A stretch of DNA of 64,000 nucleotides from Ornithinibacillus xuwenensis. GTDB taxonomy: Bacteria; Bacillota; Bacilli; Bacillales; Amphibacillaceae. The stretch spans positions 372,001-436,000 of the forward strand of contig NZ_JBDIML010000001.1 of assembly GCF_039614845.1 (NCBI RefSeq). Reading direction: 5' to 3'. This document shows positions 43,639 to 51,371 of the stretch, piece by piece. Each line of letters begins with the position of its first letter. Position 1 is the stretch's first letter. The notes under the pieces are model-generated. The model saw only the letters and a program-made list of their open reading frames with translations, was not told the origin of the DNA and searched no databases. The position numbers and the translations under genes are program-made.

Positions 43639-44631
43639 ATGTCAACAAATCGTCATGAGGCACTAGGACTATCCAATGAACAAGTACTGGAAATGTATAA
43701 AACAATGCTTCTTGCTAGAAAACTTGATGAAAGAATGTGGCTGTTAAACCGTGCTGGAAAGATACCGTTTGTTATTTCTTGCCAGGGTCAAGAGGCGGCA
43801 CAGGTAGGAGCTTCATTTGCGTTAAATAGAACAGAAGATTATGTAGCACCTTATTATCGAGATATGGGAGTAGTATTAGCCTTTGGAATGACAGCAAAGG
43901 AATTAATGCTGTCTGCATTTGCAAAAGCTGAGGATCCGAATTCTGGTGGAAGACAAATGCCGAGTCACTTTGGTCAAAAGAAGAACCGAATTCTAACAGG
44001 CTCTTCACCAGTAACGACGCAAGTTCCACACGCTGTTGGAGTAGCACTTGCAGCTAAAATGGAAAAGAAAAATTTTGTATCGTTTGTGACACTTGGTGAA
44101 GGTTCATCAAACCAGGGAGATTTTCATGAGGGTCTAAATTTTGCTGGTGTACATAAATTACCAGTGATAACAATGGTAGAGAACAATAAATATGCCATTT
44201 CTGTACCGGTAGAAAAGCAATTAGGTAACCAAAAGGTTTCAGACAGAGCGCTTGGATATGGTATGCCTGGTTACACGATTGATGGTAATGATCCACTAGA
44301 AATTTACAAAGCGGTAAAAGAAGCTCGTGAGCGTGCAATAAACGGAGAAGGACCAACATTAATTGAAGCTGTATCCTATCGTTTAACCGCCCATTCTAGT
44401 GATGATGATGATCGTGCATATCGTAAACGTGATGAAGTCGATGAGGCGAAAAAGCTAGATTCTATCTTTACATTCGCAACTTATCTAAAGGATTTAGGAA
44501 TCCTAACAGAAGAACTAGAAACAGAAATGAATAATGAAATTAATACAATTGTAAATGAGGCAACTGACTATGCAGAGAATGCACCATACGCTGAAGCGGA
44601 GTCTGCATTGAAGTATGTTTACGAAGAGTAG
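43639..44631 (+). CDS. bkdAA: Branched-chain 2-oxo acid dehydrogenase E1 alpha
   Basis: The alpha chain of the thiamine-diphosphate decarboxylase component, about 330 residues. The ThDP/Mg motif GEGSSNQGDFHEGLNFAGVHKLPVITMVENN and the phosphorylation-loop-like region (YRLTAHSSDDDDRAYR) are clear. ATGATG start after AAGGGAGGG; the second ATG (43639) has the better spacing. The frame is open 10 codons further upstream. Forms a heterotetramer with BkdAB. Confidence 0.95.
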   Translation: MSTNRHEALGLSNEQVLEMYKTMLLARKLDERMWLLNRAGKIPFVISCQGQEAAQVGASFALNRTEDYVAPYYRDMGVVLAFGMTAKELMLSAFAKAEDPNSGGRQMPSHFGQKKNRILTGSSPVTTQVPHAVGVALAAKMEKKNFVSFVTLGEGSSNQGDFHEGLNFAGVHKLPVITMVENNKYAISVPVEKQLGNQKVSDRALGYGMPGYTIDGNDPLEIYKAVKEARERAINGEGPTLIEAVSYRLTAHSSDDDDRAYRKRDEVDEAKKLDSIFTFATYLKDLGILTEELETEMNNEINTIVNEATDYAENAPYAEAESALKYVYEE

Positions 44632-44643
44632 GGAGGGATTAGA

Positions 44644-45627
44644 ATGCCAGTAATGTCATATATACAAGCTATCACATCTGCGTTACGAGAAGAAATGCAA
44701 CGTGATGAAAAAGTATTCGTCTTAGGGGAAGATGTTGGTAAAAAAGGCGGTGTATTTAGGGCTACAGATGGATTGTACGATGAGTTCGGTGAATATCGTG
44801 TTCTTGATACCCCACTTGCTGAATCTGCAATCGCCGGTGTTGGAATTGGTGCAGCAATGTATGGTATGAGACCAGTTGCTGAAATGCAGTTTGCTGATTT
44901 TATCATGCCAGCAGTTAACCAAATAATATCTGAGGCTGCAAAAATTCGCTATCGTTCTAATAATGATTGGAACTGTCCAATAACAATCAGAGCACCTTAT
45001 GGTGGCGGTGTTCATGGCGCTTTATATCATTCTCAATCTGTAGAAGCGGTATTTGCAAATCAGCCTGGACTTAAAATTGTGATGCCTTCTACTCCTTATG
45101 ACGCAAAAGGTTTGTTAAAAGCTGCGATAAGAGATAATGATCCAGTACTATTTTTTGAGCATAAGCGAGCATACCGTCTTCTAAAGGGAGATGTGCCGGA
45201 AGATGATTATGTACTTCCAATCGGGAAAGCTGATGTAAAGCGTGAAGGCTCTGACGTTACGGTTATTACGTATGGGCTCTGTGTTCACTTTGCCCTTCAA
45301 GCTGCAGAAAAATTAGCGGAAGAGGGAATTGATGCACATATTTTAGACCTTCGTACCGTATATCCGTTAGATAAAGAAGCAATAATCGAGGCTGCTAAAA
45401 AAACAGGTAAAGTATTGCTAGTTACCGAAGATAATAAAGAAGGAAGTATTATCGGTGAGGTTTCAGCAATTATAGCAGAGAATTGCCTGTTTGATTTAGA
45501 TGCACCGATCCAAAGGCTGGCTGGACCTGACGTGCCTGCAATGCCTTACGCACCAACGATGGAAAAGTTCTTTATGATGAATCCGGATAAAATAGAAAAA
45601 GCAATTCGTGAATTAGCTGAATTTTAA
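44644..45627 (+). CDS. bkdAB: Branched-chain 2-oxo acid dehydrogenase E1 beta
   Basis: A 327-residue beta chain that pairs with BkdAA to bind ThDP and form acyl-lipoyl E2. Family blocks: LGEDVGKKGGVFRATDGL, DTPLAESAIAGVGIGAAMYGMRPVAEMQFADF, RAPYGGGVHGALYHSQS and the C-terminal AGPDVPAMPYAPTMEKF. It lies 12 nt after bkdAA behind GGGAGGG. Confidence 0.96.
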   Translation: MPVMSYIQAITSALREEMQRDEKVFVLGEDVGKKGGVFRATDGLYDEFGEYRVLDTPLAESAIAGVGIGAAMYGMRPVAEMQFADFIMPAVNQIISEAAKIRYRSNNDWNCPITIRAPYGGGVHGALYHSQSVEAVFANQPGLKIVMPSTPYDAKGLLKAAIRDNDPVLFFEHKRAYRLLKGDVPEDDYVLPIGKADVKREGSDVTVITYGLCVHFALQAAEKLAEEGIDAHILDLRTVYPLDKEAIIEAAKKTGKVLLVTEDNKEGSIIGEVSAIIAENCLFDLDAPIQRLAGPDVPAMPYAPTMEKFFMMNPDKIEKAIRELAEF

Positions 45628-45647
45628 TGGACAGGAGGGATAGTTAA

Positions 45648-46919
45648 ATGGCGACAGAAAAAATTACAATGCCACAGCTTGGCGAAAGTGTGACGGAAGG
45701 AACAATTAGTTCTTGGCTTGTAAAGGAAGGCGATCAAGTTAATAAATATGACCCGATTGCAGAAGTAATGACAGATAAGGTTAATGCTGAAGTTCCTTCT
45801 TCCTTCACAGGTACAATTAAAGAATTAGTTGTACAAGAAGGAGATACCGTTGCAGTTGGAGAGCTGATTTGTTATATCGAAACAGAAGCTAGTAGTACTG
45901 GAGCAAATCCTGTTCCCGAGAAAACAGAGACAACAACAACTTCTGGTAAGAGCAATTCAGATTCTGGTGACCAAAGTATGAAAAAACGTTATTCGCCAGC
46001 CGTTATGCGACTAGCACAGGAAAACGATATATCGCTAGAACAAGTAACCGGTACAGGACGTGGAGGAAGAATCACACGTAAGGATATTGAAAAAATTATT
46101 GCTAGCGGTCAAATTCCGACTACAAATAACGAACCTGAAAATCAAATGGAACAGAATGCGACAGAACCTACTAGTTCGAAACCGAGCGCACAAACTTCAC
46201 CTACACCGACTTCACAGGCTGGAGATATTGAAATTCCGGTTACAGGAGTTCGTAAAGTTATTGCACAAAATATGGTGCGATCCAAAACAGAAATACCGCA
46301 TGCTTGGATGACGGTTGAAGTGGATGTTACTAATTTAGTTTCGTATCGAAATAAACTAAAAAATGAATTTAAACAAAATGAAGGTTATAACCTTACATAC
46401 TTTGCATTCTTTGTAAAGGCTGTTGCACAAGGATTAAAGAAATTCCCGCAGCTTAACAGCATGTGGGCTGGAGATAAGATTGTTCAGCGTAAGGACATTA
46501 ATTTATCAATAGCAGTTGCAAAGGATCAAGAGCTATTTGTTCCGGTTATTAAGAATGCAGATGAGAAGAGTATTAAGGGAATTGCAAGAGAAATACATGA
46601 GCTTGCCCAAAAAGCTAGAAATAATAAACTGACTGCAGATGATATGCAAGGTGGAACGTTTACCGTAAATAATACTGGTTCATTTGGATCGGTTCAATCA
46701 ATGGGCGTAATCAATTATCCACAGGCTGCTATATTACAAGTAGAGTCTATTGTTAAGCGACCAGTCATTATTGATAATATGTTTGCGGCACGTGATATGG
46801 TAAATCTTTGCTTATCACTAGACCACCGTATTCTTGATGGTTTAATTTGTGGTCAATTCCTATCTTATGTTAAAGAAACATTAGAAGGAATGAATGAAAA
46901 TACGGTAAAAGTTTATTAA
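45648..46919 (+). CDS. bkdB: Branched-chain 2-oxo acid dehydrogenase E2 (lipoyl acyltransferase)
   Basis: A 423-residue core protein. One lipoyl domain (about 1-78; lipoyl lysine in MTDKVNAEVPS), an Asn/Thr/Glu linker, the E3/E1-binding domain (RYSPAVMRLAQENDISLEQVTGTG), a second Pro/Thr linker, then the catalytic acyltransferase domain with the His and Asp of LDHRILDG. It transfers branched acyl groups to CoA, feeding branched fatty acid synthesis and propionyl-CoA formation. No clear terminator follows, so brxB may be cotranscribed. Confidence 0.96.
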   Translation: MATEKITMPQLGESVTEGTISSWLVKEGDQVNKYDPIAEVMTDKVNAEVPSSFTGTIKELVVQEGDTVAVGELICYIETEASSTGANPVPEKTETTTTSGKSNSDSGDQSMKKRYSPAVMRLAQENDISLEQVTGTGRGGRITRKDIEKIIASGQIPTTNNEPENQMEQNATEPTSSKPSAQTSPTPTSQAGDIEIPVTGVRKVIAQNMVRSKTEIPHAWMTVEVDVTNLVSYRNKLKNEFKQNEGYNLTYFAFFVKAVAQGLKKFPQLNSMWAGDKIVQRKDINLSIAVAKDQELFVPVIKNADEKSIKGIAREIHELAQKARNNKLTADDMQGGTFTVNNTGSFGSVQSMGVINYPQAAILQVESIVKRPVIIDNMFAARDMVNLCLSLDHRILDGLICGQFLSYVKETLEGMNENTVKVY

Positions 46920-46999
46920 CAGTTTTTTGAATTGAATTTTATGAGTAAAATTGATAACCTAGATGTTAGGTTAGATACTTAGCATAAGGGGTGGTTTAG

Positions 47000-47431
47000 A
47001 TGGATTTTAATCTATTTATGAATGATATTGTCGATGCAGCACGTAAAGATATAAGAGAAGCAGGGTACGAGGAGCTAAAGACTCCAGAGGATGTAGATAA
47101 TGCATTAACACGAGAGGGTACAACGTTAGTTATGGTTAACTCTACTTGTGGATGTGCAGGAGGTGTAGCACGTCCAGCTGCAGCAAATTCCATACACTAC
47201 GATAAGCGCCCGGACCATCTTGTAACAGTGTTTGCTGGACAAGATCGTGAAGCTACAGAAAAAGCACGCACTTACTTTGAAGGCTTTGCACCTTCTTCCC
47301 CATCTTTTGCATTTTTGAAGGATGGTAAAATTGTTACGATGTTAGAACGTCATGACATTGAAGGTCATAGTGCTATGGAAGTTATGGGCAAGTTACAAGA
47401 AATCTTCGAAAAGCATTGTGAAGAAGTATAA
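47000..47431 (+). CDS. brxB: Bacilliredoxin BrxB
   Basis: A 143-residue thioredoxin-fold protein of the DUF1094/YphP-YqiW family that removes bacillithiol from S-bacillithiolated proteins. The active-site CGC motif is at Cys50-Gly-Cys52 (NSTCGCAGGVARPA). Its presence implies that the organism makes bacillithiol. AAGGGGTGG precedes the ATG. Located after bkdB as in B. subtilis. Confidence 0.95.
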   Translation: MDFNLFMNDIVDAARKDIREAGYEELKTPEDVDNALTREGTTLVMVNSTCGCAGGVARPAAANSIHYDKRPDHLVTVFAGQDREATEKARTYFEGFAPSSPSFAFLKDGKIVTMLERHDIEGHSAMEVMGKLQEIFEKHCEEV

Positions 47432-47440
47432 GTTGAAATG

Positions 47441-47475
47441 AATAAGGCTGTCTCTACTATTGGGTCAGCCTTATT
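47441..47475 (+). terminator. Terminator after brxB
   Basis: AATAAGGCTG (47441-47450) pairs perfectly with CAGCCTTATT (47466-47475), loop 15 nt, followed by TTCAC. The U-tract is short, so efficiency is uncertain. Confidence 0.65.
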
Positions 47476-47535
47476 TTCACTTTCATAACAAGAACTTTAT
47501 TAACTGATTTTCGAACAGCAGAAGGAGAAACACAA

Positions 47536-48525
47536 GTGAAAATTGGGTATCGAACTATTAAGACTGCTATCGGAACACCAATTGCTATCGTAATTGCCCA
47601 ATTGCTAGGGCTTACCAATTTCACATCAGCTGGAATTTTAACTATCCTGACTATTAAGCCTTCACGAAAGCAATCTATCTTAAGTGCTTGGCAAAGATTA
47701 TTGGCATGTGTAATTGGAAGCTTATTTTCACTAGCATTTTTTGAACTAATCGGGTTTAACCCAATTGTCTTAGGACTCATGCTAGTTGTTTTCATTCCGA
47801 TTACAGTTTTATTAAGGGTTACACCAGGTATAACTACAAGTTCTGTTATCATATTGAATTTATATACATCTGGAAGTATTACTACAGATTTGCTGGTTCA
47901 GCAATTTATTTTGATTCTAGTTGGGATTGGTACAGGATTAATTGTTAATTTATATATGCCTGGCTATGAACATAAATTGAAGCAGAGCCAAAAGAAAATA
48001 GAAAATAATTTCAGAATGATATTACTTGAAATTGCATTATATATACGCGATAAGAATACGGTTTGGGATGGAAAGGAATTAAGAGAGTCTGAAGCGATAT
48101 TACAGGAAGCAATTAGCTTAGTAGAGCTTGATCGGGAAAACCACATGCTAAGGTCAGAGCATACATATTATGATTATTATAAAATGCGCTATAAACAATT
48201 GGAGCTATTCCGTAAGATGCTTCCACTTGTTACAAAGCTTCCAAATCGAGATGATCTTGCCATTAAAATTGCTAGCTATTTTGAAGGGTTAGCAGAAAAT
48301 GTTCATCCTGGAAATACTGCGATTGTATTTTTAGAACAACTAAAGAATTTACGAGAAGAATTCAATAAAGAAGAATTACCCAAAACACCTGAAGAATTTG
48401 AAACCAGAGCAAATTTATTTCGATTATTACATGAAATTGAAAATTACTTATTGATTAAGAAGCAATATAAAAAAAGTGATGTTAGCTTATTAAAACGTTC
48501 CAGAGCAAAGCATAAAAAAGACTGA
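47536..48525 (+). CDS. yqjA: Aromatic acid exporter-like DUF939 membrane protein (YqjA)
   Basis: A 329-residue protein with an N-terminal block of four to five transmembrane helices (about 8-30, 55-75, 77-95, 118-142), followed by a helical cytoplasmic C-terminal domain rich in charged residues. This layout is that of the ArAE_1/DUF939 (YqjA/YgaE-type) family; transport of aromatic acids is only proposed. GTG start behind GAAGGAGAA. Its stop codon lies inside the terminator shared with prli42. Confidence 0.85.
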   Translation: MKIGYRTIKTAIGTPIAIVIAQLLGLTNFTSAGILTILTIKPSRKQSILSAWQRLLACVIGSLFSLAFFELIGFNPIVLGLMLVVFIPITVLLRVTPGITTSSVIILNLYTSGSITTDLLVQQFILILVGIGTGLIVNLYMPGYEHKLKQSQKKIENNFRMILLEIALYIRDKNTVWDGKELRESEAILQEAISLVELDRENHMLRSEHTYYDYYKMRYKQLELFRKMLPLVTKLPNRDDLAIKIASYFEGLAENVHPGNTAIVFLEQLKNLREEFNKEELPKTPEEFETRANLFRLLHEIENYLLIKKQYKKSDVSLLKRSRAKHKKD

Positions 48526-48550
48526 GATTACAGATTTGTAATTCAGTCTT
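48518..48550. terminator. Bidirectional hairpin between yqjA and prli42
   Basis: A 14-bp stem with one bulged G (48518-48532 with 48537-48550), GATT loop, preceded by A6 and followed by CTCAC. The A-run gives a good U-tract for minus-strand transcripts from prli42; on plus it is weaker. Confidence 0.7.
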
Positions 48551-48563
48551 CTCACATTAACTA

Positions 48564-48707
48564 TTAAAAATTAATAAAAAGAGATAATCCATATGTTATG
48601 GTAGAGACAACCATCGCAAAAATCATGACATATATGGCTGCTTTCATTCGTTTTTCACGTTTTGATTTTCGTCTTGGAACAGGTTTGTTATTTTGCTTTG
48701 CAGACAT
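48564..48707 (-). CDS. prli42: Prli42-like stressosome-associated membrane miniprotein
   Basis: A 47-codon ORF starting MSAKQNNKPVPRRKSKREK and continuing into a single transmembrane helix (AAIYVMIFAMVVSTITYGLSLF). The helix pattern (K-x-x-x-Y-x-M-I-x-x-M-x-x-S-T) is that of Prli42, the Listeria/Bacillus miniprotein that tethers the stressosome to the membrane. The basic N-terminal tail is longer than in the roughly 31-residue Listeria form. AAGGAGG lies 9 nt before the ATG, and a good promoter and a terminator frame it. RsbR-type partners are not in the window. Confidence 0.7.
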   Translation of the reverse strand: MSAKQNNKPVPRRKSKREKRMKAAIYVMIFAMVVSTITYGLSLFINF

Positions 48708-48744
48708 TATTACAGTCCTCCTTACATCCCATGTGCTAATTTGT

Positions 48745-48773
48745 ATTTTAACGTTAAAATGGGATTAGGACAA
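48745..48773 (-). promoter_or_regulatory. prli42 promoter overlapped by a perfect palindrome
   Basis: On the minus strand, -35 TTGTCC (48768-48773) and -10 TAAAAT (48745-48750) are 17 bp apart. The palindrome ATTTTAACGTTAAAAT (48745-48760, 8 bp per arm, no spacer) covers the -10 and part of the spacer, which is a typical place for a repressor site. Confidence 0.65.
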
Positions 48774-48811
48774 GTATAAAATTATGGATAATTTTTTTAG
48801 GGTTAAATTTC

Positions 48812-48840
48812 TTAATATTCACCTTATTGTAAGTTATGAT
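48812..48840 (+). promoter_or_regulatory. Candidate promoter of the methylmalonyl-CoA cluster
   Basis: -35 TTAATA (48812-48817) and -10 TATGAT (48835-48840) with 17-bp spacing, about 34 bp upstream of the mutase gene. Confidence 0.5.
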
Positions 48841-48873
48841 AGGATTCACCTTTTATAGAATGGGGGAATAATG

Positions 48874-50523
48874 ATGAACAGCTATCAGAAAGATGTTGAA
48901 AAGAAATGGAAAGATTCGATTGAAAAAAATTTAAAGCGCTTTCCTGAACGGAAGGAATTATTTCAAAATAGCTCTGAAATTGATATAGATCGTTTGTATT
49001 ACCCAGACAAAGAAGACAGTTATCTAGATAAATTAGGATTTCCAGGGGAATATCCATATACTCGAGGAATCCAGCCTACAATGTACCGTAGCAAATATTG
49101 GACAATGCGCCAATATGCTGGTTTTGGCTCTGCAACAGAAACGAATAAACGATTTCGTTATTTACTTGATCAAGGGCAAACGGGTTTATCTGTAGCATTC
49201 GATCTTCCAACACAAATTGGATACGACTCTGATGATGTTATGTCTGAAGGTGAGGTAGGTAAAGTAGGTGTAGCCATTGATACATTACATGACATGGAGA
49301 GGTTACTGGATAGCATTCCGCTTGATCAAGTCAGTACGTCTATGACGATTAATGCACCAGCATCTATTTTACTATGCATGTATATTGCGGTTGGAGAGAA
49401 GCAAGGTGTCTCAAAGGAGAAGCTAACCGGCACTATCCAAAATGATATTTTAAAGGAGTATATTGCGCGAGGAACGTATATATTCCCACCGAAGCCATCC
49501 ATGCGTATTATCACCAATATCTTTGAATATTGTCAGGAGCATCTTCCTAAATTCAATACGATTAGTATTTCTGGCTATCACATTCGAGAAGCTGGTTCGA
49601 CTGCAGTTCAAGAAGCGGCATTTATGATTGCAAACGGTATGGCATATGTTGATGCTGCTATTGAATCGGGACTTGATGTGGATGCTTTTGCTCCAAGACT
49701 AGCATTCTTTTTTAATGCTCATAATAACTTCTTCGAAGAGATTGCTAAGTTCAGAGCATCAAGAAGAGTTTGGGCTAGAATTATGAAAGAGCATTACCAA
49801 GCAAAGAATCCAAAGAGCTGGAAGCTACGTTTTCACACACAGACAGGTGGTTCAACGCTTACAGCACAGCAGCCTGATAACAATATCGTTCGTGTTACCA
49901 TGCAGGCTTTAGCCGCAGTATTAGGTGGCACCCAAAGCTTGCATACGAATTCTCGTGACGAAGCGCTAGCGCTACCTACGGAGGAATCTGCTAGAATCGC
50001 ATTAAGAACTCAGCAAATAATTGCACATGAGAGTGGTGTTGCGGATACAGTTGATCCATTGGGGGGCTCTTACTATATCGAATCACTAACCGATAAGGTG
50101 GAGGCTGAAATCGAAACTTATTTAGAGCAAATAAAGGAATTAGGTGGTGCGGTTGCCGCAATTGAAGAAGGATATATGCAACGAGAAATCCATCGAACTG
50201 CCTATGAGACACAAAAGCGAATTGAATCAGAAGAAGAAATAATTGTTGGATTAAATAAATTTAAAATTGATGAAGAAGTCAACCCTGAACTGTTAAAGGT
50301 GAATGAGGAGTTAGAACGAGAACAAATCACAGCTTTACAAGACATACGAAGTAGTCGAGACAATGATTTAGTTGAAAGCGCACTCAAACAGATCGAGTGG
50401 GCAGCAAAAAAAGCGGATGAAAATCTTATGCCACACATACTACATGCAGTGAAAGCCTATGCCTCTGTTGGGGAAATTTGTAATGTTCTTCGAAAAGAAT
50501 TTGGGGAGTACGGTAGCATCTAA
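48874..50523 (+). CDS. Methylmalonyl-CoA mutase, catalytic (TIM-barrel) subunit
   Basis: A 549-residue acyl-CoA mutase large subunit without its own B12 domain, as in archaeal-type two-part mutases. Tyr81 in RQYAGFGSA and Arg in PSMRIITNIFEY are the residues that mark methylmalonyl-CoA rather than isobutyryl-CoA or hydroxyisobutyryl-CoA substrates; SISGYHIREAG carries the active-site His. It converts (R)-methylmalonyl-CoA to succinyl-CoA with the cobalamin bound by the next gene product. Starts ATGATG behind GGGGG; the second ATG is preferred. B. subtilis lacks this cluster. Confidence 0.92.
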   Translation: MNSYQKDVEKKWKDSIEKNLKRFPERKELFQNSSEIDIDRLYYPDKEDSYLDKLGFPGEYPYTRGIQPTMYRSKYWTMRQYAGFGSATETNKRFRYLLDQGQTGLSVAFDLPTQIGYDSDDVMSEGEVGKVGVAIDTLHDMERLLDSIPLDQVSTSMTINAPASILLCMYIAVGEKQGVSKEKLTGTIQNDILKEYIARGTYIFPPKPSMRIITNIFEYCQEHLPKFNTISISGYHIREAGSTAVQEAAFMIANGMAYVDAAIESGLDVDAFAPRLAFFFNAHNNFFEEIAKFRASRRVWARIMKEHYQAKNPKSWKLRFHTQTGGSTLTAQQPDNNIVRVTMQALAAVLGGTQSLHTNSRDEALALPTEESARIALRTQQIIAHESGVADTVDPLGGSYYIESLTDKVEAEIETYLEQIKELGGAVAAIEEGYMQREIHRTAYETQKRIESEEEIIVGLNKFKIDEEVNPELLKVNEELEREQITALQDIRSSRDNDLVESALKQIEWAAKKADENLMPHILHAVKAYASVGEICNVLRKEFGEYGSI

Positions 50524-50552
50524 GAAACGAGATGGGAAAGGAGATTGTTGAC

Positions 50553-51371
50553 ATGAGTAATATACGTGTATTAATAGCAAAACCAGGGTTAGACGGACAC
50601 GATAGAGGCGCGTTAGTAATTGCGCAGGGTCTAAGAGATCATGGAATGGAGGTTATTTATACAGGTTTAAGACAATCACCTGCACAAATAGCCAAGGCAG
50701 CAATACAAGAGGATGTAGATATTGTCGGCTTATCCTCCTTGTCTGGAGCACATCGTACGCTTTTTCCTAAAGTAATCGAGGAGTTAAAAGCGCAGAATGC
50801 CGCAGATATCCCAGTTATTGGTGGTGGGGTTATCCCAGCAGAAGATATTCCCTTTCTAATCGAAAAAGGAGTTAATAAAATTTTTACTAGTGGTTCTTCT
50901 ATGGAGGAAATGGCTCACTATATTAAGCAACTTGTTCAACCTGAACGTGTAGTTCCATTCAAAAAAATATCCCATATTGGTATTGCGGTTCGTTCGATTG
51001 ATCAAGCGTTACCATTTTATACAAATACATTGGGACTCGTATTAGAGGGGATGGAAGAAGTGGAATCTGAAGGGGTTCGAATTGCATTTCTTAAAATAGG
51101 AGAAAGCCGGTTCGAATTGTTGGAAGCGCTAGAAGAATCCTCGCCAATTCATAAATTTATTGAGAATAAGGGTGAAGGCATCCACCATATTGCCTTAGAT
51201 GTTGAGGATATTAATACTCGAATTAGACATCTTATGAAAAATGGTGTCCAGTTTATCAATTCTGAACCAAAGGAAGGGGCACATCAAACACAGATTGCTT
51301 TCATGCATCCGAAATCTACACAGGGCGTACTGTTAGAACTATGTGAAGAATCTGGGGGAACGAAATCATGA
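50553..51371 (+). CDS. Fusion of B12-binding domain and methylmalonyl-CoA epimerase
   Basis: A 272-residue two-domain protein. The N-terminal part (about 1-130) is a cobalamin-binding Rossmann domain with DGHDRG (the DxHxxG His ligand), SSL and IGGGVIP. The C-terminal part (about 138-272) is a VOC-fold methylmalonyl-CoA epimerase with metal ligands His (SHIGIAV), Glu (FELLE), His (IHHIALDV) and Glu (LLELCEE). The link is only about eight residues. It would supply B12 to the preceding mutase subunit and interconvert S- and R-methylmalonyl-CoA. ATG 50553 follows AAAGGAG; overlaps the next gene by 4 nt. Confidence 0.9.
   Translation: MSNIRVLIAKPGLDGHDRGALVIAQGLRDHGMEVIYTGLRQSPAQIAKAAIQEDVDIVGLSSLSGAHRTLFPKVIEELKAQNAADIPVIGGGVIPAEDIPFLIEKGVNKIFTSGSSMEEMAHYIKQLVQPERVVPFKKISHIGIAVRSIDQALPFYTNTLGLVLEGMEEVESEGVRIAFLKIGESRFELLEALEESSPIHKFIENKGEGIHHIALDVEDINTRIRHLMKNGVQFINSEPKEGAHQTQIAFMHPKSTQGVLLELCEESGGTKS

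Noticed and set aside
46060..46311. 83-codon plus-strand ORF inside bkdB
   Set aside because: A +1 frame shadow over the low-complexity linker of BkdB; its Arg/Leu/His-rich translation reflects the linker codons.
46941..46975. Terminator between bkdB and brxB
   Set aside because: TAACCTA/TAGGTTA forms a 7-bp AT-rich hairpin but no T-run follows; treated as non-terminating.
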